A stretch of 64,000 nucleotides of DNA, taken from assembly GCF_001571245.1 (NCBI RefSeq), contig NZ_BCTK01000005.1:1143452-1207451 (forward strand), given 5' to 3'. The position numbers and the translations under genes are program-made. Shown piece by piece: positions 42,501-51,568 of the stretch. How positions within the stretch are numbered: the first letter of the stretch is position 1; each line of letters begins with the position of its first letter. Below the pieces are notes generated by a model. That model was not told the origin of the DNA. It did not search any database and saw nothing but the letters and a program-made list of their open reading frames with translations. Origin of the DNA: Achromobacter piechaudii NBRC 102461 (lineage in GTDB: Bacteria; Pseudomonadota; Gammaproteobacteria; Burkholderiales; Burkholderiaceae_B).

Positions 42501-43400
42501 CTACAGAGCGATAAAGCCCAGGATCACCAGCGCGATCAAACCAAACTTGGTGGCCTTGTAGACCGTGCGGTTCCAGGCCTTGAACGCTTTGCGCTTCTGG
42601 TCGATGACCCAGTGGGCGTGGGTCAGGCGGTTGATGGCGCCGGTTTGGTCGCCGCCGTCATTGGGCGAGCTGGCCGCCGACATCACGACACGTCCGAACC
42701 AGCGGTTGAACGCTTCGGCCCAGCGCCACTTGAGCGGGCGTTCGACGTCGCAGAACAGGATGATGCGGTTTTGTTCCGAACGGTTATAGGCTTCGTGCAC
42801 GTAGGTTTCGTCGAACACGACGCTTTCGCCGTCGCGCCAGCTGTAGGTTTCGCCATCGACGATGATGTGGCAACGGTCATCGTTCGGTGTCACCAGGCCC
42901 AGGTGGTAGCGCAGCGAACCGGCGAAGGGGTCACGGTGCGGGTTCAACTGGCCGCCGGGAGGCAGCTCGGCGAACATCGCGGCCTTGACCTTGGGCAGCG
43001 TCTTCAGGATGGCGACGGTCTTGGGGCAGAGTTCTTCGGCGGACGGGTGGCGGGCGTCATACCACTTCAGGTAGAAACGCTTCCAGCCGTACTTGAAGAA
43101 AGAGTTGAAGCCGATGTCGTTATGGGCGTCGGCGGCGCGGATTCTGCGCATTTCCGCCATTTGCACGGCTTCTTCGCGGATGGTTTCCCAGTTGTCGTCC
43201 AATACCTTGAGCTCGGCGATTTCGCTGGTCGTCAGGTAGGGCGTGGAAGGCACGCGCGATGCCAAGACCATGAAGGCGTTGACGGGGGCCAGCAGCACCG
43301 AGTGGTCCAGCATTTGCCGGCCCAGCGGCAGTTTGACCCGGCCTCGAAAGTGGGCGAACAGGATGGCGGCCAGCCAGATCCCGGGGATTAACCATTTCAT
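42501..43400 (-). CDS. lpxO: Lipid A hydroxylase (LpxO-type aspartyl/asparaginyl beta-hydroxylase)
   Basis: 299 residues from the Met at 43400. The N terminus (KWLIPGIWLAAILFAHFRG) is a membrane anchor, and a second hydrophobic helix ends the protein. The iron site is in NPHRDPF (H and D) and VFDETYVHEAYN (H), with the 2-oxoglutarate-binding Arg in NRSEQNRIILF. The enzyme adds a 2-hydroxyl to a fatty acyl chain of lipid A. It stands between hrpA and dnaE, convergent with the former and divergent from the latter. Confidence 0.9.
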   Translation of the reverse strand: MKWLIPGIWLAAILFAHFRGRVKLPLGRQMLDHSVLLAPVNAFMVLASRVPSTPYLTTSEIAELKVLDDNWETIREEAVQMAEMRRIRAADAHNDIGFNSFFKYGWKRFYLKWYDARHPSAEELCPKTVAILKTLPKVKAAMFAELPPGGQLNPHRDPFAGSLRYHLGLVTPNDDRCHIIVDGETYSWRDGESVVFDETYVHEAYNRSEQNRIILFCDVERPLKWRWAEAFNRWFGRVVMSAASSPNDGGDQTGAINRLTHAHWVIDQKRKAFKAWNRTVYKATKFGLIALVILGFIAL

Positions 43401-43513
43401 ATGTAGCGGCGTCCTGCGACTGTAGGGTCCGATCGACCCTCTATTGTTACACAAGGTTCATAAGCGCCGATTCCGAAAATGCGGACGCAGGGGCTTGGAC
43501 CAAGATCCCTGGG

Positions 43514-43519
43514 TACAAT
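43514..43519 (+). promoter_or_regulatory. -10-like box very close to the dnaE start
   Basis: TACAAT ends seven bases before the dnaE ATG. If used, the transcript would begin at or near the start codon (leaderless or nearly so). No -35 at a normal distance is seen (TTGGAC lies only 13 bases upstream). Confidence 0.35.
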
Positions 43520-43526
43520 TCCCGCT

Positions 43527-46500
43527 ATGTCCGAAGCCGTAACAAACCCGACCCCTTTTGTGCATCTGCGCGTCCACTCCGAGTTCTCGGTCGTGGACGG
43601 TATCGTGCGCATTCCCGACCTGATCAAGCGCGTGGCCAAGCTGGGTCAGCCCGCCGTGGCGCTGACCGATCTGTCCAACCTGTTTGGCCTGATCAAGTTC
43701 TATAAAGGCGCGCGCGGCGCGGGGGTCAAACCCATCGCCGGTTGCGACGTCTGGTTAAGCAACGACGACGATCCGTCCAAGCCATTCCGGCTGCTGTTGC
43801 TGGTGCGCAACCATCAGGGTTACCTGAATCTTTGCGAATTGCTGTCCAAGGCGTTCCTGACGAACCAGGGCAAGGGCCGCGCCGAGATCCGCCGCGAATG
43901 GCTCCAGGGCCAGCAGGGCCTGATCGCGCTATCCGGTGGCCGCATGGGCGACGTGGGCCAGGCGCTGGACGCCGGCAACGCGGTATCGGCGCTGGCATTG
44001 GCGCGCCAATGGGCACACCTGTTTCCGGGCAGCTACTACATTGAATTGCAGCGCGCCGGCATGGACGGCGACGAAGCCTACACCCAGGCCGCGATGCGCC
44101 TGGCGGGCGAAGCCGGCCTGCCGGTGGTGGCCACGCACCCCGTGCAATTCCTGGACGAATACGAATTCCAGGCGCACGAGGCCCGTGTCTGTATCGCTGA
44201 AGGCGAAATCCTGGCCAACCCGCGCCGCGTGCGCCGGTTCACCAAAGAGCAGTACCTGCTCAGTTCCGAGGAAATGGCGCGGCGCTTCGCCGATGTGCCG
44301 TCGGCGCTGGCCAACACGGTCGAAATCGCCAAGCGTTGCAACCTGAGCCTGGTGCTGGGCAAGCCGCGCCTGCCCAACTTCCCCACGCCCGACGGCGTGA
44401 CGCTGGACGATTACCTGGTCCAGCTGTCGGAAGAGGGCCTGGAAAAGCGCATGGCATTCCTGTTTCCCAACGAGGCCGAACGCGAGGCCAAGCGCGAGCA
44501 GTACTACGAGCGCCTGCGCTGGGAATGCAAGACCATCATCCAGATGGGCTTTCCGGGCTACTTCCTGATCGTTCAGGACTTCATCAACTGGGGCAAGAAC
44601 AACGGCGTGCCCGTGGGCCCGGGCCGGGGTTCGGGCGCGGGCTCGCTGGTCGCCTATGCCCTGGGCATTACCGACCTGGATCCGATCCGCTATGACTTGC
44701 TGTTCGAGCGCTTCCTGAATCCCGAGCGGGTCTCCATGCCCGACTTCGATATCGACTTCTGCCAGGACAACCGCGAACGCGTCATCGACTACGTCAAGGA
44801 AAAATACGGCCGCGCCGCCGTCAGCCAGATCGCCACCTTCGGTACGCTGGGCGCCAAGGCCGTGGTGCGCGACGCCGGGCGCGTGCTGGACATGCCCTAT
44901 ATGTTCTGCGATGGCCTGTCCAAGCTGATCCCGTTCAACCCGATGGATCCGTGGTCGCTGGAACGCACACTGAAGGACGAGCCTGCCTTCAAGGACCGCT
45001 ACGAGCAGGAAGAGGAAGTGCGCGCGCTGGTCGACCTGGCCAAGCCGCTTGAAGGCCTGACGCGCAACATCGGCATGCACGCCGGCGGGGTGCTGATCGC
45101 GCCCGGCAAGCTCACCGATTTCTGCCCGCTGTATTGCCAGCCGGGCCAGGAAAACAGCGCCGTTTCGCAGTTCGACAAGGACGACGTCGAGGCCGCCGGC
45201 CTGGTCAAGTTCGACTTCCTGGGCTTGCGCAACCTGACCATCCTGGACTGGGCCGTGCGCTACGTGCGCCAGTTCAACGAGGACAAGCGCGACTTCGACG
45301 TCATGGCGCTTGAGCTGGACGATCCGGCCGCCTACAAGATCCTGTGCGACGCCAACACCACCGCCGTGTTCCAGCTGGAATCGCGCGGCATGAAAGAGCT
45401 GTTGAAGAAGCTGCGCCCGAACACGTTCGAAGACATCATCGCCATGCTGGCCCTGTATCGACCGGGGCCGCTGGAATCGGGCATGGTGGACGACTTCGTC
45501 AACCGCAAGCACGGCCGCGCCGCGGTGGACTATTTCCACAACGATCTGGAAGGCACGCTCAAGAGCACCTACGGGGTCATCGTCTACCAAGAACAGGTGA
45601 TGCTGATCTCGCAGATCATCGGCGGCTATTCGCTAGGCGGCGCCGACCTGCTTCGCCGTGCCATGGGCAAGAAAAAGCCCGAGGAAATGGCCAAGCACCG
45701 CGAATTGTTCGAACAGGGCGCCAAGGAAAAGGGCCATGACCCGGACCTGGCGGTCAAGCTGTTCGACCTGATGGAAAAGTTCGCGGGCTACGGCTTCAAC
45801 AAGTCGCACTCGGCCGCCTATGCGCTGATCTCCTACCAGACCGCCTGGCTCAAGGCCTATCACCCGACCGAATTCCTGGCCGCCACCATGTCCTCCGATA
45901 TGGACGACACGGACAAGGTCCAGATTTTCTGCCGCGACGCGCAGGACAACGGCGTCGAAGTGCTGCCGCCCGATGTCAATTTCTCGGGCTACCGCTTCGA
46001 ACCCGTCAAGGACAAATACACCGAAAAGGGCAAGCCGCCGCGCACCATGCGTTATGGCCTGGGCGCCGTCAAGGGCACGGGGCAGGGCGCCGTCGAAGAC
46101 ATCCTGCGCGCGCGCAAGGAAGGCGGTCCGTTCCTGAACCTGTTCGACTTCTGCCGCCGCGTGGGCAAGCAGGCGGTCAACCGCCGCACCATCGAAGCGC
46201 TGATCAAGGCGGGGGCGTTCGACACTATCGAGCCGAACCGCGCCGCGATGCTGGCCTCGGTGCCGACCGCCATGGAAGCGGCCGAACAGGCGGCGCGCAG
46301 CGCCAACCAGGCGTCGTTGTTCGGCGATGACAGCGGTGACGTGGTCGCGGGCGAATTGGCCAAGGTCGCGCCTTGGGACCTGCACAAGAAGCTGACGGAA
46401 GAAAAATCCGCGCTGGGCTATTACTACAGCGGCCACTTGTTCGACGCCTGGCGCGACGAAGTGCGCCGCATCGTGCCGATGCAGCTGGCGCGCGTGGAGC

Positions 46501-47018
46501 CGCAGCGCGATCTGCAATGGATGTGCGGCGTGCTGGCCAGCGTGCGCGTCATGATGACGCGGCGCGGCAAGATGGTGTTCGCGGTGCTGGATGACGGCAC
46601 CGCCCAGGTCGAGATCTCGGTGTTCAACGAGCTCTACGAAAAGCACCGCAACCGCCTGCGCGAAGACCAGCTCGTCATCGTGCAAGGCAAGGTCAGCAAC
46701 GACGACTATTCCGGCGGCATGCGCATCGTGGCCGAACAGTTGTATGACCTGCAATTGGCGCGCGAGGCCCGCGCGAAGTCGCTGCGGGTCAAGCTCAACG
46801 GATCGGCCGATGCGGCGCGCCTGCGCCAGATGCTGAACCCGTTCCGCGCCGAACCCGAAAACGGCATCCCCGGCGTGCCGGTCGATATCGTCTATACCAA
46901 GAACAATTTTCTGTGCACCGTGCGGCTGGGCGAAGAATGGCGCGTCCGGATGGCCGACACGCTGCTCGAAAACCTGAACGCCTGGACCAAACCCGATGGG
47001 GTTGAGGTGACCTATTGA
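43527..47018 (+). CDS. dnaE: DNA polymerase III alpha subunit
   Basis: 1163 residues, typical for DnaE1. Order of domains: PHP (HLRVHSEFSVVDG start, LTDLSNLFGLIKFY), polymerase with GPGRGSGAGSLVAYALGIT and the catalytic PDFDIDFCQDNRERV and GLVKFDFLGLRNLT acids, the fingers (FQLESRGMKELLKKL, YRPGPLESGMVDDFVNRKHG), HhH (GAVKGTGQGAVEDIL), OB (GVLASVRVMMTRRGKMVFAVLDDG) and C-terminal domains. It is the replicative polymerase. ATG 43527 was chosen over the upstream in-frame Met because of family length. Its stop overlaps the start of a glycosyltransferase gene (TGATG). Confidence 0.97.
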   Translation: MSEAVTNPTPFVHLRVHSEFSVVDGIVRIPDLIKRVAKLGQPAVALTDLSNLFGLIKFYKGARGAGVKPIAGCDVWLSNDDDPSKPFRLLLLVRNHQGYLNLCELLSKAFLTNQGKGRAEIRREWLQGQQGLIALSGGRMGDVGQALDAGNAVSALALARQWAHLFPGSYYIELQRAGMDGDEAYTQAAMRLAGEAGLPVVATHPVQFLDEYEFQAHEARVCIAEGEILANPRRVRRFTKEQYLLSSEEMARRFADVPSALANTVEIAKRCNLSLVLGKPRLPNFPTPDGVTLDDYLVQLSEEGLEKRMAFLFPNEAEREAKREQYYERLRWECKTIIQMGFPGYFLIVQDFINWGKNNGVPVGPGRGSGAGSLVAYALGITDLDPIRYDLLFERFLNPERVSMPDFDIDFCQDNRERVIDYVKEKYGRAAVSQIATFGTLGAKAVVRDAGRVLDMPYMFCDGLSKLIPFNPMDPWSLERTLKDEPAFKDRYEQEEEVRALVDLAKPLEGLTRNIGMHAGGVLIAPGKLTDFCPLYCQPGQENSAVSQFDKDDVEAAGLVKFDFLGLRNLTILDWAVRYVRQFNEDKRDFDVMALELDDPAAYKILCDANTTAVFQLESRGMKELLKKLRPNTFEDIIAMLALYRPGPLESGMVDDFVNRKHGRAAVDYFHNDLEGTLKSTYGVIVYQEQVMLISQIIGGYSLGGADLLRRAMGKKKPEEMAKHRELFEQGAKEKGHDPDLAVKLFDLMEKFAGYGFNKSHSAAYALISYQTAWLKAYHPTEFLAATMSSDMDDTDKVQIFCRDAQDNGVEVLPPDVNFSGYRFEPVKDKYTEKGKPPRTMRYGLGAVKGTGQGAVEDILRARKEGGPFLNLFDFCRRVGKQAVNRRTIEALIKAGAFDTIEPNRAAMLASVPTAMEAAEQAARSANQASLFGDDSGDVVAGELAKVAPWDLHKKLTEEKSALGYYYSGHLFDAWRDEVRRIVPMQLARVEPQRDLQWMCGVLASVRVMMTRRGKMVFAVLDDGTAQVEISVFNELYEKHRNRLREDQLVIVQGKVSNDDYSGGMRIVAEQLYDLQLAREARAKSLRVKLNGSADAARLRQMLNPFRAEPENGIPGVPVDIVYTKNNFLCTVRLGEEWRVRMADTLLENLNAWTKPDGVEVTY

Positions 47019-48118
47019 TGCAAAGCCTGCGTATCGTGCATTCGGAAGCGGCCACCAGTTTCGGTGGCCAGGAAGGGCGCATATTCAAGGAAATGACGGC
47101 CATGCGCGCGCGCGGCCATCATGTTGAAGCCATCGTCCAGCCACGGGCCATGTTGGTCGAGCGCCTGACGGATGCCGGGTTCACCGTGCATAAGGTCGAG
47201 ATGGACGGGCCGGTGAATTACTTCAAGGGCGTGGCCGCCGTGCGTCGAATTCTGCGAGAAGGGCGCTTTGACGTGCTCAATACGCATAGCCGGCGCGATA
47301 CGGTCATCGCGGCCATGGGGGCGCGGCTGGCCGGCACGCCCCTGATCGTGCGCACCCGGCACCTGTCGAACAAGGTCGGTTCCATGTGGTCCTACACGTG
47401 GCTGCCGCATCGGGTCACGACGGTCAGCGATCATGTGCGCGAATATCTGATCGAACGCGGCGTGCCCGCCGACAGGATCGCCACGGTCTATTCGCCTATC
47501 GTGCTGCCGGCGCCTGTCGAGCACTCTACCTTGCGTGACGAGCTCGGCCTGGCCGATGACGACGTGGTCGTGGGCTGCGTGGCGGTCATGCGCGCCACCA
47601 AAGGCCACAAGGACCTGATCGACGCGATGACCCCCTTGATGCAGACTCGTCCGAAACTGCATCTGGTGTTTGTCGGCGGAGGCTCGCCGGTCTTCGAACA
47701 GACGCAGGAATACGTCGCCCAACTGGGCCTGGAACATCGCATCCACCTGATGGGAATGCGCCGCGATGTGCCCAACCTGCTGGCGGGCTTCGACGTGTTC
47801 GCGCTGGCCACGCAGCAAGAGGCCTCGGGCACCGTGTTTGTCGAAGCGCAGGCCAGCGGCCTGCCGGTGGTCGGAACCGACGTGGGCGGCGTTTCCGAAA
47901 TGTTCCGCGATGGTGAGACAGGCATTCTGGTGCCGCCCAAGAATCCCCAGGCGCTGGTCGATGCGTTGCAGCGCCTGATCGATGACCCCGCCCTGCGCCG
48001 CCAGATGGGCGCGGCGGGGCGCAAGATGGTCTGGGAAGAAGCCGTGTTTTCTCCCGCCCGTCTTGCCGAGACCACCGAGGCCGTCTACTTGAAATGGCTG
48101 GCGGAACGCGCCGCATGA
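47018..48118 (+). CDS. Glycosyltransferase family 4 (LPS/polysaccharide)
   Basis: 366 residues, GT-B fold. The start LRIVHSEAATSFGGQEGRIF, the FDVLNTHSRRDTVIA linker, and GCVAVMRATKGHKDLIDAM plus EASGTVFVEAQASGLPVVGTDVGGVSE (the E-x7-E donor site) define the family. The ATG overlaps the dnaE stop, and its own stop overlaps the next gene. It most likely adds a sugar to the LPS core. A similar group (glycosyltransferases plus a deacetylase) is, as I recall, described for Bordetella LPS core assembly. Confidence 0.88.
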   Translation: MQSLRIVHSEAATSFGGQEGRIFKEMTAMRARGHHVEAIVQPRAMLVERLTDAGFTVHKVEMDGPVNYFKGVAAVRRILREGRFDVLNTHSRRDTVIAAMGARLAGTPLIVRTRHLSNKVGSMWSYTWLPHRVTTVSDHVREYLIERGVPADRIATVYSPIVLPAPVEHSTLRDELGLADDDVVVGCVAVMRATKGHKDLIDAMTPLMQTRPKLHLVFVGGGSPVFEQTQEYVAQLGLEHRIHLMGMRRDVPNLLAGFDVFALATQQEASGTVFVEAQASGLPVVGTDVGGVSEMFRDGETGILVPPKNPQALVDALQRLIDDPALRRQMGAAGRKMVWEEAVFSPARLAETTEAVYLKWLAERAA

Positions 48119-48963
48119 ACGCGCCCAACGTGCCCGTGCTGATGTACCACCATGTCACCCCGGCGGGCGGCATGATCGCGGCGACCCCCGACGTCTTCGA
48201 AGCCCAGGTGTCGCGGCTGGCGCGCGCGGGCTACCAATCGCTGACAGCCGCGCAGTTCGCCGGCTACCTGGCCGGCCAGCCAGTGCCCGAGCGTTCGGTG
48301 CTGATCACCTTCGATGATGGCTATCTGAACAACTGGGTGCACGCGCATCCGGTGTTGGCCCGCCATGGCATGCGCGCCGTGCTGTTCACCATCACGGGCT
48401 GGATCGGCGACGGCCCCGTGCGGCCGCATGCCGGCCAGGGCGGCGCGCTGCCGGCCACGCCCGATCACGATGCCTGCAAGCAACTGGTGGCCTCGGGCCG
48501 CGCCGACGAGGCGATGTTGCGCTGGAGCGAGATCGAAGCGATGCAAGCGGCGGGCACCTTTGAATTTCATTCGCACACCCACACGCACACGCGCTGGGAC
48601 AAGGTTTGTGGCGACGACTTGCAAGCCAAGCGCGAGCACATCGCGCAGGAACTTCACGATTCCCGCCAGACCCTGGTGCAGCGCCTGGGCTCGGTCAGCG
48701 ACCATCTGTGCTGGCCGCAGGGCTACTTCGACGCCGACTACGTGGCCGCCGCGCGGCAGGCGGGTTTCGCGCACTTGTACACTACCGACCCTTTCGGGCA
48801 GAACACCCCCGGCGCGGACCCTGCACACATCTACCGTTTCGCCGTGCGCAATCAGGGCGGAAGCTGGCTGAACCGGCGCATCTGGTTGTCGCGCAACCCG
48901 TTCTGGGGACCGCGCTACCACGCCTGGAAAGCCTGGAAAAAGCGTCTTAGGAATCGCGGATGA
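48115..48963 (+). CDS. Polysaccharide deacetylase (NodB-type)
   Basis: 282 residues from ATG 48115 (ATGA overlap with the previous gene). The NodB domain shows the start VPVLMYHHV, motif 1 LITFDDGYLNN (catalytic and metal Asp), motif 2 FEFHSHTHTHT (metal His), then LGSVSDHLCWPQGYFDADY and a C-terminal LYTTDPFG. No signal peptide is apparent, so it presumably acts on a cytoplasmic or inner-leaflet glycan such as a lipid-linked core sugar. It deacetylates an N-acetyl sugar; a glucosamine in the LPS core is a likely product. Confidence 0.9.
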   Translation: MNAPNVPVLMYHHVTPAGGMIAATPDVFEAQVSRLARAGYQSLTAAQFAGYLAGQPVPERSVLITFDDGYLNNWVHAHPVLARHGMRAVLFTITGWIGDGPVRPHAGQGGALPATPDHDACKQLVASGRADEAMLRWSEIEAMQAAGTFEFHSHTHTHTRWDKVCGDDLQAKREHIAQELHDSRQTLVQRLGSVSDHLCWPQGYFDADYVAAARQAGFAHLYTTDPFGQNTPGADPAHIYRFAVRNQGGSWLNRRIWLSRNPFWGPRYHAWKAWKKRLRNRG

Positions 48964-49712
48964 AGCTATCAGTCATCATCATCACCAAGAACGAAGCGGC
49001 CAACATCGCCGCTTGCCTGAAGTCCGTGTCCTTCGCCGACGAATTCATCGTGGTCGATTCGGGCAGCACTGACGGCACCGTTGAACTGGCCCAGGCGCTG
49101 GGCGCCCGAGTGGAAATCACTGCGGACTGGCCCGGCTTCGGCCCGCAGAAGAACCGCGCGCTGGACCTGGCGACGGGCGACTGGGTGTTGTCCATCGACG
49201 CCGACGAACGCGTGACCCCTGAACTGGCCCGCGAAATCCAGGACGTGCTGGCCCAGCCGCGCGCGGATGCCTACGAAATTGCCCGCCTGTCGAATTTCTG
49301 CGGCAAGGACATCCGCCACAGCGGCTGGTGGCCTGACTACGTCTTGCGCCTGTTCAAACGCGGCACGGCGCGCTTCACCGATGCCGCCGTGCATGAACGG
49401 GTGGTGCCCACCAGCGGCCAGCCGCTGAAGATGCAGGGCTATTTCAATCACTATCCCTATGACAACCTGGACGCGCTGATCAACAAGATCAACCGCTATT
49501 CGTCCGACGCCGCCGCGATGATGTACGCCAAGGGTCGCCGCACGTCTGTCTTTGGCGCGCTGGGCCATGGTTTCTGGACCTTCGTGCGTATCTACCTGAT
49601 CCGGCGCGGTTTCCTGGATGGCCGGCACGGCCTGGTGCTGGCGGTGACGGCTGCGGCCGGCAGCTTCTTTCGCTATTCCAAGCTGATGTTCCTGGCCGAG
49701 AAGCAGAAGTGA
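48960..49712 (+). CDS. Glycosyltransferase family 2 (LPS core, WaaE/KdtX-like)
   Basis: 250 residues, GT-A fold. KLSVIIITKNEAANIAACLKSV, the DSGSTDGTVELA loop and the DxD motif in LSIDADERV are standard, and GPQKNRALDLATGDWV plus ALGHGFWTFVRIYLIRRGFLDG match the WaaE-like group, which adds glucose to inner-core heptose. Overlaps both neighbours by four bases, within the run of LPS genes. Confidence 0.9.
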   Translation: MKLSVIIITKNEAANIAACLKSVSFADEFIVVDSGSTDGTVELAQALGARVEITADWPGFGPQKNRALDLATGDWVLSIDADERVTPELAREIQDVLAQPRADAYEIARLSNFCGKDIRHSGWWPDYVLRLFKRGTARFTDAAVHERVVPTSGQPLKMQGYFNHYPYDNLDALINKINRYSSDAAAMMYAKGRRTSVFGALGHGFWTFVRIYLIRRGFLDGRHGLVLAVTAAAGSFFRYSKLMFLAEKQK

Positions 49713-50833
49713 AGATTCTCTACACGAACTTCCATGCGAACAACGGCGGGGGCCACGTCACCTATATCGTGAACCTGGCCAAGGCGCTGGCGCGCGACCA
49801 CGAGATCACCGTGGCCGCGCCGCCCACCAGCCGGCTGTATCGCTACGCGCGCGCCATTCCTGGCGTGACGGTGGTGGACATGCTGTACACGACGCGGCCG
49901 TCGTCCTGGTTCAAGGACCGTGCAAAATTGCGCCGCCTGATCAAGAGCGGGCGCTTCGACATCATCCATGCCAATGGTTCGGCCGACCACAAGCAAGTCA
50001 TGCTGGCGACCCTGGGCATGGCGCGCCGTCCGCGCATCGTATTCACCAAGCACAACGACCATCCGCTTTCCAGCTTTGGCCACAAGCTGCGGGTGGCGCT
50101 GGCTACCGATCATGGCATCGCGGTCAGTGATTACGTTCATGGCCTGATGCAGCATTCGCCTTACAGCAAGCGCCCCATCACCACGATCCGCCACGGTATC
50201 GATACCGATTTCTTCGCGCCGCCGCCGGCCGAGAGCCTGGAAAAGCTGCGCACGCTGATCTTCGGCGAAGGCTGGCAGGGCAAGCTGTTGTTGGGCAGTG
50301 CAGGCGGCACCGACTACGACAAGGGCTGGCTCGACCTCGTGGCCGCAGTGGCGGCCCTGCCATCCGAGGACAAGGGCCGCGTGCTGTTGATGGTGGCGGG
50401 CGACCCGCCGTCCGAAGCCAAGCTGGCGCGCGTGCGTGAACTGGGCATGATCGATCAGGTGCGCTTTCCCGGCTTGCTGGACGACGTGCGCGCCTCACTG
50501 GCGTCCTGTCATGCGGGCTTCGTGCTGTCGTACCGCGAAGCCCTGTCCTTCGCCTGCCGCGAAATCATGGCGCTGGGTTTGCCCGCGCTGGTGACGGACG
50601 CCGGCGGCCTGCCCGAGAACGTGACCGACGGAGTGGACGGCTGGATCGTGCCGGTGCGCGACGTGGCCGCGATGACCGACAAGCTGCGCTTCATGTTGGA
50701 CCATCCCGAGAAGGTTCGCGAAATGGGAATCCGGGCTCGCGAAACCAGCCTGCGCGACTTCAATCTGCAACGTTTCGCGGCTGCCACAGTGGATGTCTAC
50801 CAGCGTACGCTGGATGGACGTCGGGCTCTATAA
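49709..50833 (+). CDS. Glycosyltransferase family 4 (LPS core)
   Basis: 374 residues, GT-B fold, no signal peptide. The start KILYTNFHANNGGGHVTYIVNLAKAL has the family Gly-rich loop, then FDIIHANGSADHKQVML, and the donor site SYREALSFACREIMALGLPALVTDAGGLPE. It overlaps the preceding GT2 gene by four bases. Substrate not readable; a hexose or hexosamine transferase to the core is likely. Confidence 0.88.
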   Translation: MKILYTNFHANNGGGHVTYIVNLAKALARDHEITVAAPPTSRLYRYARAIPGVTVVDMLYTTRPSSWFKDRAKLRRLIKSGRFDIIHANGSADHKQVMLATLGMARRPRIVFTKHNDHPLSSFGHKLRVALATDHGIAVSDYVHGLMQHSPYSKRPITTIRHGIDTDFFAPPPAESLEKLRTLIFGEGWQGKLLLGSAGGTDYDKGWLDLVAAVAALPSEDKGRVLLMVAGDPPSEAKLARVRELGMIDQVRFPGLLDDVRASLASCHAGFVLSYREALSFACREIMALGLPALVTDAGGLPENVTDGVDGWIVPVRDVAAMTDKLRFMLDHPEKVREMGIRARETSLRDFNLQRFAAATVDVYQRTLDGRRAL

Positions 50834-50842
50834 TCCGCACCT

Positions 50843-51568
50843 ATGTCTATCCCCATTCTCATGTACCACCAGATCGGCGAGCCCAATCCCAAGGGCACGC
50901 CGTTTCGTGGGTTGACGGTGCACCCCGACAGCTTCGCCCGCCAGATGCGCTGGATGCGTCGGCTGGGCTATCGCGGCCTGTCGATGCGCGACGTCATGCC
51001 TTATGTTCGCGGCGAGCGGCAAGGCAAGGTTTTCGGCATCACGTTCGATGACGGCTATCGCAACGTGCATCACAACGCGATGCCCGTCCTGAGCGAACTC
51101 GGCTTCACCGCCACCAACTATTTTGTTGCCCGGCAGTTCGACGGCGGCAACGTCTGGGACCTGCAAAAAGGGATTCCGTTTTCCGCGCTGATGACGGTGA
51201 ACGAAATGCGCGAATGGGCGCAGGCGGGCAATGAAGTGGGCTCGCATACGCTGGACCACGTGCACCTGCCCGAGCTGCCTGCCGACGAGGCGCGCCGCCA
51301 GATCGTCGAATCCAAGCACGAGCTTGAACAGGCGCTGGGCGCGCCGGTCACCGCGTTTTGCTATCCCTATGGCGATCATGGTCCCGAACATCGCGCGATG
51401 GCGCGCGAGGCCGGCTACGACAACGCCACGCTGACCCAGCGAGGGCTGGCCGCATCCTCGGACGATCCTTTCGGCCTGCCTCGGGTGACGGTCTCGCGTT
51501 CGACCAACATCATCCGTTTCCTGCAGAAGTGCCTGACCCGGTATGAAGACACCCGCCGGCGCCGCTGA
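50843..51568 (+). CDS. Polysaccharide deacetylase (NodB-type), second copy
   Basis: 241 residues. Starts SIPILMYHQIGEPNP; motif 1 GITFDDGYRNVHHNAMPVL, motif 2 NEVGSHTLDHVHLPEL, then TAFCYPYGDHGPEHRAMAREAGYDNATLT. It is clearly of the same superfamily as the gene at 48115 but belongs to a different subgroup. It begins nine bases after the previous stop, and its end overlaps the next glycosyltransferase gene by 26 bases. Confidence 0.9.
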   Translation: MSIPILMYHQIGEPNPKGTPFRGLTVHPDSFARQMRWMRRLGYRGLSMRDVMPYVRGERQGKVFGITFDDGYRNVHHNAMPVLSELGFTATNYFVARQFDGGNVWDLQKGIPFSALMTVNEMREWAQAGNEVGSHTLDHVHLPELPADEARRQIVESKHELEQALGAPVTAFCYPYGDHGPEHRAMAREAGYDNATLTQRGLAASSDDPFGLPRVTVSRSTNIIRFLQKCLTRYEDTRRRR

